Source: Callipepla californica brunnescens (lineage: Eukaryota > Chordata > Aves > Galliformes > Odontophoridae). From it: a DNA stretch of 64,000 nt. Where the stretch lies: positions 38,015,733 to 38,079,732 of the forward strand of contig JALIRH010000002.1 in NCBI GenBank assembly GCA_023055505.1, read 5' to 3'. The notes below the pieces were generated by a model that was not told the origin of the DNA, searched no databases, and saw only the letters and a program-made list of their open reading frames with translations. Position numbers and translations under genes: made by a program. Positions 59,869-64,000 of this stretch are shown here, piece after piece (the first letter of the stretch is position 1; each line of letters opens with the position of its first letter).

Positions 59869-62800
59869 TCATTTAAGGCATTCCACCATCAAAAAGAAAT
59901 ATGTTTCTGAATAGTATTTAAAATTATGACATATCATTAACATGCAAAGGATAATTTCACATTCAAAATGGAAGACAGATGAGAAAGGAAGTCTTGTTGC
60001 TGCGGAATGTTGGTTCCTAAGTATTCATCAAAAAGCATCTCTGGCTTAACTATCATTTTCTTTTGATTTTTATCTTGAATCTATGATCTCTTTCTGGCCT
60101 GGACAACCAAGGACAGAGGTTGGTGTTGCACAGTTACTTTACATCTCAGTCATATGTTGATATAATAGTATCTACGTAAAGAACAGAAAAGGAATCCTCT
60201 AATAGTTTAGAAAGGGAAGATAAAGCTCTCAAGCATTAGCTAACTGTTAAACCTCAAAACAATAAGTCTTTGATCCTGGTGAAAACAACAACAACAACAA
60301 CAAAAACAGTTGTGCTTTGATTAAACATTGAAATAAGATGCAGGAGTGTCCTTGGGGATTTGCTTTCCCTTCTCTGACTCTCCTGTGATGCCCTGGTTCC
60401 TTTTGGTAGACAATCCAGTTGTATGGAAGCAAGTGACTTTGACATGTACCTGGGATGGATGAAGGTACAGGACTAGGAAACTCCATAAAATACTTTCCTG
60501 ATCAATAGTTAACATGTAGTACTGTTGTCAGCTACCAGTACAGAAACCAGGATTGGAGAAAAGAAACTGTTCTAAAACACAGCTATACTTGAGGACTTTT
60601 GACATGGTAATGAATAAATGACTGTTCAGTAGCTTTGATTTAAATCAGGACAAGATTTTATGTAGAGATTTCTAGCATCTCTAATTCACTTGTATATCAA
60701 CAATCAGTTCCTGAATGAGGCTAAAAAAAATTAATAGTTTGTAAATATAAGAAAGTGGATGAGAGCAGGAAGGGCAATATTTAGAAAGGTTACAGTGTTG
60801 GTTTGTTTTGATTTTGGTTTTTAAACTAATGAATTACTGATTCCTTGTGTATAACCAAATTTACATATCAAATATATAAAATTGATCTCTGTTCTCTTCT
60901 TGAAATTTTATTGTTGTTGTTCCTGCAAATAGCATTACCTACCAACACAGTTGTGTTTCAGGAAGTACTTTCTTATAAACTGAGTTAATGCTCAGAACAG
61001 CTACAGAAGCTACTTTAAGAGAAACAGAAAAGTATCTTCAGAAAACTTTTAGTAAGACATTAGAGATAGTCAGGCCAGTCTACAAGCATGGAAATGAAAG
61101 CTTTAGGTTTCAAACATAGTCATATGACTGTTCCCCAGCTCAGAAAGCAATGCAATATGTTTCCATAGAGTGCAGTAAAGCGGTCTGGGGATTATTCAGA
61201 TTGTTAAACAGAAAGTACTAAGGAACAAAGTGTTCCTGTGTTTGTTCTACACTTTGAAAGTGCTTATAATTGAGAATAGTGGTACCCATAGAGATATTTA
61301 GGGGCAAGTTAGTGAATTATAGCTCTCTGCTGGCATTAGAAATGTAAAGTTTGCCTTTTCTTATAGTGACAAACCCTGAGTTTTGGGCTATTCTGTTGAA
61401 AATTTGGAATAATTTTACTGTTTATAGTAAGACTACAGTTCTACCAAGTGCCTGTGCAAAACATTTGAGTTACATTTAGCTAAAATTATTTATATTCCTA
61501 GACTGGATGCTAACTCAAATATTTATTTCCATTACATCCATTTTTATTTTGTTAGATGTATAAAACAAAGAAATCTCAAACATTCTGCTGAAATTAATAT
61601 GGCTTCATGTGAATGTTCTTTTCCTGAAACTTATTCAGCAAATACACATTTCCCTGCTAGCTACATTATTCATCCCATGAAGCTATTCCCCTCCTGCTGG
61701 GACGTTGGTATTCAGCTGCTGCTTCTCACTGAGACTTCATAAATGGGAAGGAGTGGATTTACTTCTCATTATGCCTTGGTAAAACTTTAACCAGAAGACA
61801 GCTACACTTCTTATTTTATCTGGTTAGCCTTTTTTATAACTATTTATTGTTTTATTTACAGCTCTTGATGAAGAATTATATTTTACAGCATGGATAGTGT
61901 AATAGCTTTTTACCGATAGAACTGCTCACCACCATTCATTGTCGTTCAAACAAAGGTCATCCACAAGTATGTTTGGTACATCACTCATTCTAAAATACAT
62001 CATAGCAGTTAGGTCTGATTCTCTAGGAAACAGCTCTCGCTTTAATATTTTAACTTATAAATGATATAGAATGACCCACAAACAGTTTCTAAATTGATGT
62101 GATTTCAACCAATCATGTGTTTACAGTTTTATCTGGGAATATAATAAACCTGAATCAAATGCATGTTGTGATATTTTGGAATTAAGGATCTGAGCTGTTC
62201 TGAGACAATTGGTTGAATTGACGTTCATATACATAGAGTTAGCATAACAAACAGTATAGCAGATTTTAAATTGAATGAAAATTTTTCTGTAAGGTATTTT
62301 TGGCAGTGACAGTTCTATGAGATGCTTGAAAACATCTGCAGTTTTTCCCCATTAAAAAAAAAAAAAAAGTTATTGTTGGGAATGGTAGCATATATTGCTG
62401 GGAATTTCAGGATTCTTACAGTTGGTGAGCACAACCTAAGACTTACTTTTTTTTCTTCTGCTAATACTGAAATTACTGTTAGTAACACATGGCACCTTCC
62501 TAATGACATCTGATCTAGCTGCCTTAGCCCCTTTGTCAGATAGATCTTTGGAGTCCTCACACACATCTGCATTCCTTTCTCCAGGGGAAGAATACATTTT
62601 GTATATTTACACCCTATTCCAGCTTTCAATTGTCTCTGCCCATATCGGGTATTAAATAAATACTCAATAACAGGGGTAATCTACAGAATGATACATGAAA
62701 CAAGCCATTATATTTTTCTCATTTAAAACTAAGTAGACTTAGTAATCTAGTTTCCCTATTGGCTGGCTTCATTTTGTCTGAAATAGCAAAGATAACTGAG

Positions 62801-63613
62801 ATGTTCTAATTAGTAGGCCCACTATTCATTCTGCAGCATCAGATAAATGTATCTTCAGCTAATAAGCATGCTATTCTGTAGCTTCATTTACATGATCACC
62901 CCATCCCTCCCCTCCAATGTCAAGAGATATTCATTTTTAAATTCAAACGATCCTCTGGACACTCTTAGAAGAGACACAGTAGAATGGATAACTGTGCAAA
63001 AACCTGGCATTAAGAGATGCTGTGCCCACTCTTTACTTTGTGATTTTTGTATGGTTCAGAAACAATTTTTAAGGACCATCTATCAATGAGTATATTTCAT
63101 AGCACTGATCTGATGAAAATGTATAGCAAGTGACTTCATAATGCAGTTAGATCACTAATCAAAAACTAATTAACGTGACTGTGTAGTGTTGACCTACTCT
63201 TGGAAAAAACAGAGAGAAGAAATTTAATTACAGGCCTAGTGGAAGATTCTGAGATAATGGAGATGCTAAAGAATGACTTAATTTGATATTTTATGACATA
63301 CAATAATGGGAAAAATTAATGGTATGATGACCCTAAGCCTGCAAGAGAAGGAATTTATTAGCATTGCCATCCTTAAATGGAAAAGAGAAAAAAAAGACAT
63401 AAAGCAATAAAGTTCATTGTTTTGAAAGCTAAGTATACCAAAATACTTTTTGAAAAGGTGACAATGTACATAACAGTAGAAGTAAGAGGTGCAGTAAATG
63501 CTTTCAGCATATAAGACTGAGAACTCTTTCAAGTGTAGGCTGAATGTTTTATGAGAAAAAAGCTAACAGGCTGCTGGCTTATGAAGCTAGTCCAAATAGA
63601 AGTGCTGAGTAAA
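59869..63613. other. AT-rich sequence, no genes seen
   Basis: Open frames up to about 104 codons lack recognisable motifs. A (CAA)n tract occupies 60285-60306 and A15 lies at 62354-62368. No TE recognised. Confidence 0.5.
60285..60306. repeat. (CAA)n tract
   Basis: About seven CAA units. Simple-sequence DNA. Confidence 0.88.
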
Positions 63614-64000
63614 CCACAGAATCACAGGGCCTGGAAGAGAGCTCAAGAGATCATCGAGTCCATCCCCCTGCTAAAGCATGTTCCCTTCAATATATCACAC
63701 AGGTAGGTGTCCAGATGGGTCTTGAGTGTCTCTATAGAGATATTCTCTGGGAAAACTGTTCCAGCGCTCAATCACCCTTACTGTAAAAAAGTTCCTTTGC
63801 ATGTTAGTACAGAATTTTCTGTGTTCCAGTTTTCGGCTGATACTCCTTGTCATTTTGCTACACACCACCAAGAAGAACCTGACCTCATCTGTTTGCCCTC
63901 CAGCCCTCCCTCTAGATTTACAAACATTTATCAGATCCCCTCTCGATCTTCTTTTCCCAGGCTGAACAGACCCAGTTTACTTAGTCTTTCCTCACATGGG
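63614..64000 (-). mobile_element. CR1 fragment, continues past the window end
   Basis: The 3' end is at the left ('ccacagaatcacagggcctg'). The element continues 'cgagtccatccccctgctaa', 'aatatatcacacaggtaggt', 'ctgggaaaactgttccagcg', 'actgtaaaaaagttcctttg', 'gatactccttgtcattttgc', and 'ttcttttcccaggctgaaca', reaching the last base. It is therefore partial because of the window edge, and its true 5' truncation point is unknown. Confidence 0.95.

Noticed and set aside
62315..62629. A 104-codon minus-strand open frame
   Set aside because: Includes a poly-Phe run from the A15 tract at 62354-62368. No recognisable domain.
1..64000. CRISPR arrays, tRNA or rRNA genes, bacterial operons, phage or plasmid modules
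   Set aside because: No direct repeats with regular unique spacers, no cloverleaf-like segments and no long coding frames. All evidence points to vertebrate non-coding DNA.

Overview
The window looks like vertebrate, specifically avian, intergenic DNA. It is AT-rich and has no open frame longer than about 130 codons. It is studded with 5'-truncated CR1 retrotransposon fragments that end in ATTCTATG-type octamers instead of poly-A, and it holds two relics of a mariner family that I match, from memory, to the chicken element Galluhop/Mariner1_GG. Together these suggest a galliform bird such as chicken or turkey. The species call is inference. I see no host protein-coding gene, tRNA, rRNA, CRISPR array, operon or bacterial feature.

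Layout. 1-233: unremarkable. 234-640: minus-strand CR1. 641-10.25 kb: mostly unique AT-rich DNA with one 22-bp palindrome carrying overlapping octamer (POU-type) motifs (7119-7140) and an AAAC-rich tract. 10.25-11.7 kb: a TE cluster (CR1 minus, an unassigned LTR-like repeat, CR1 plus). 11.7-22.3 kb: AT-rich unique DNA with two short plus-strand CR1 ends and a 60-bp AT dinucleotide array. 22.3-23.6 kb: two minus-strand CR1 copies, the second retaining the end of the CR1 ORF2 protein. 29.4-31 kb: a CR1 and an internally deleted mariner (30413-30950). 35.1-38.4 kb: three older minus-strand CR1 segments, one with an 18-base C run. 39.3-40.2 kb: two more copies of the LTR-like repeat. 42.48-42.69 kb: a GC-rich block with CCATGGG every ~40 bp. 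48.8-52.9 kb: four CR1 fragments. 55.17-55.80 kb: a CR1 end followed by an unexplained GC-rich 430-bp block ending in (AAAT)n. 58.73-59.87 kb: a longer minus-strand mariner with a decayed transposase. 63.6 kb to the end: a CR1 running off the window.

Nothing here works together as a pathway. The elements are independent, decayed insertions in what looks like a gene desert or a large intron. I found no convincing undescribed system. The best leads are the LTR-like repeat found three times, the GC-rich block with the AAAT tail, the palindromic octamer site, and homopolymers that grew in place inside transposons.
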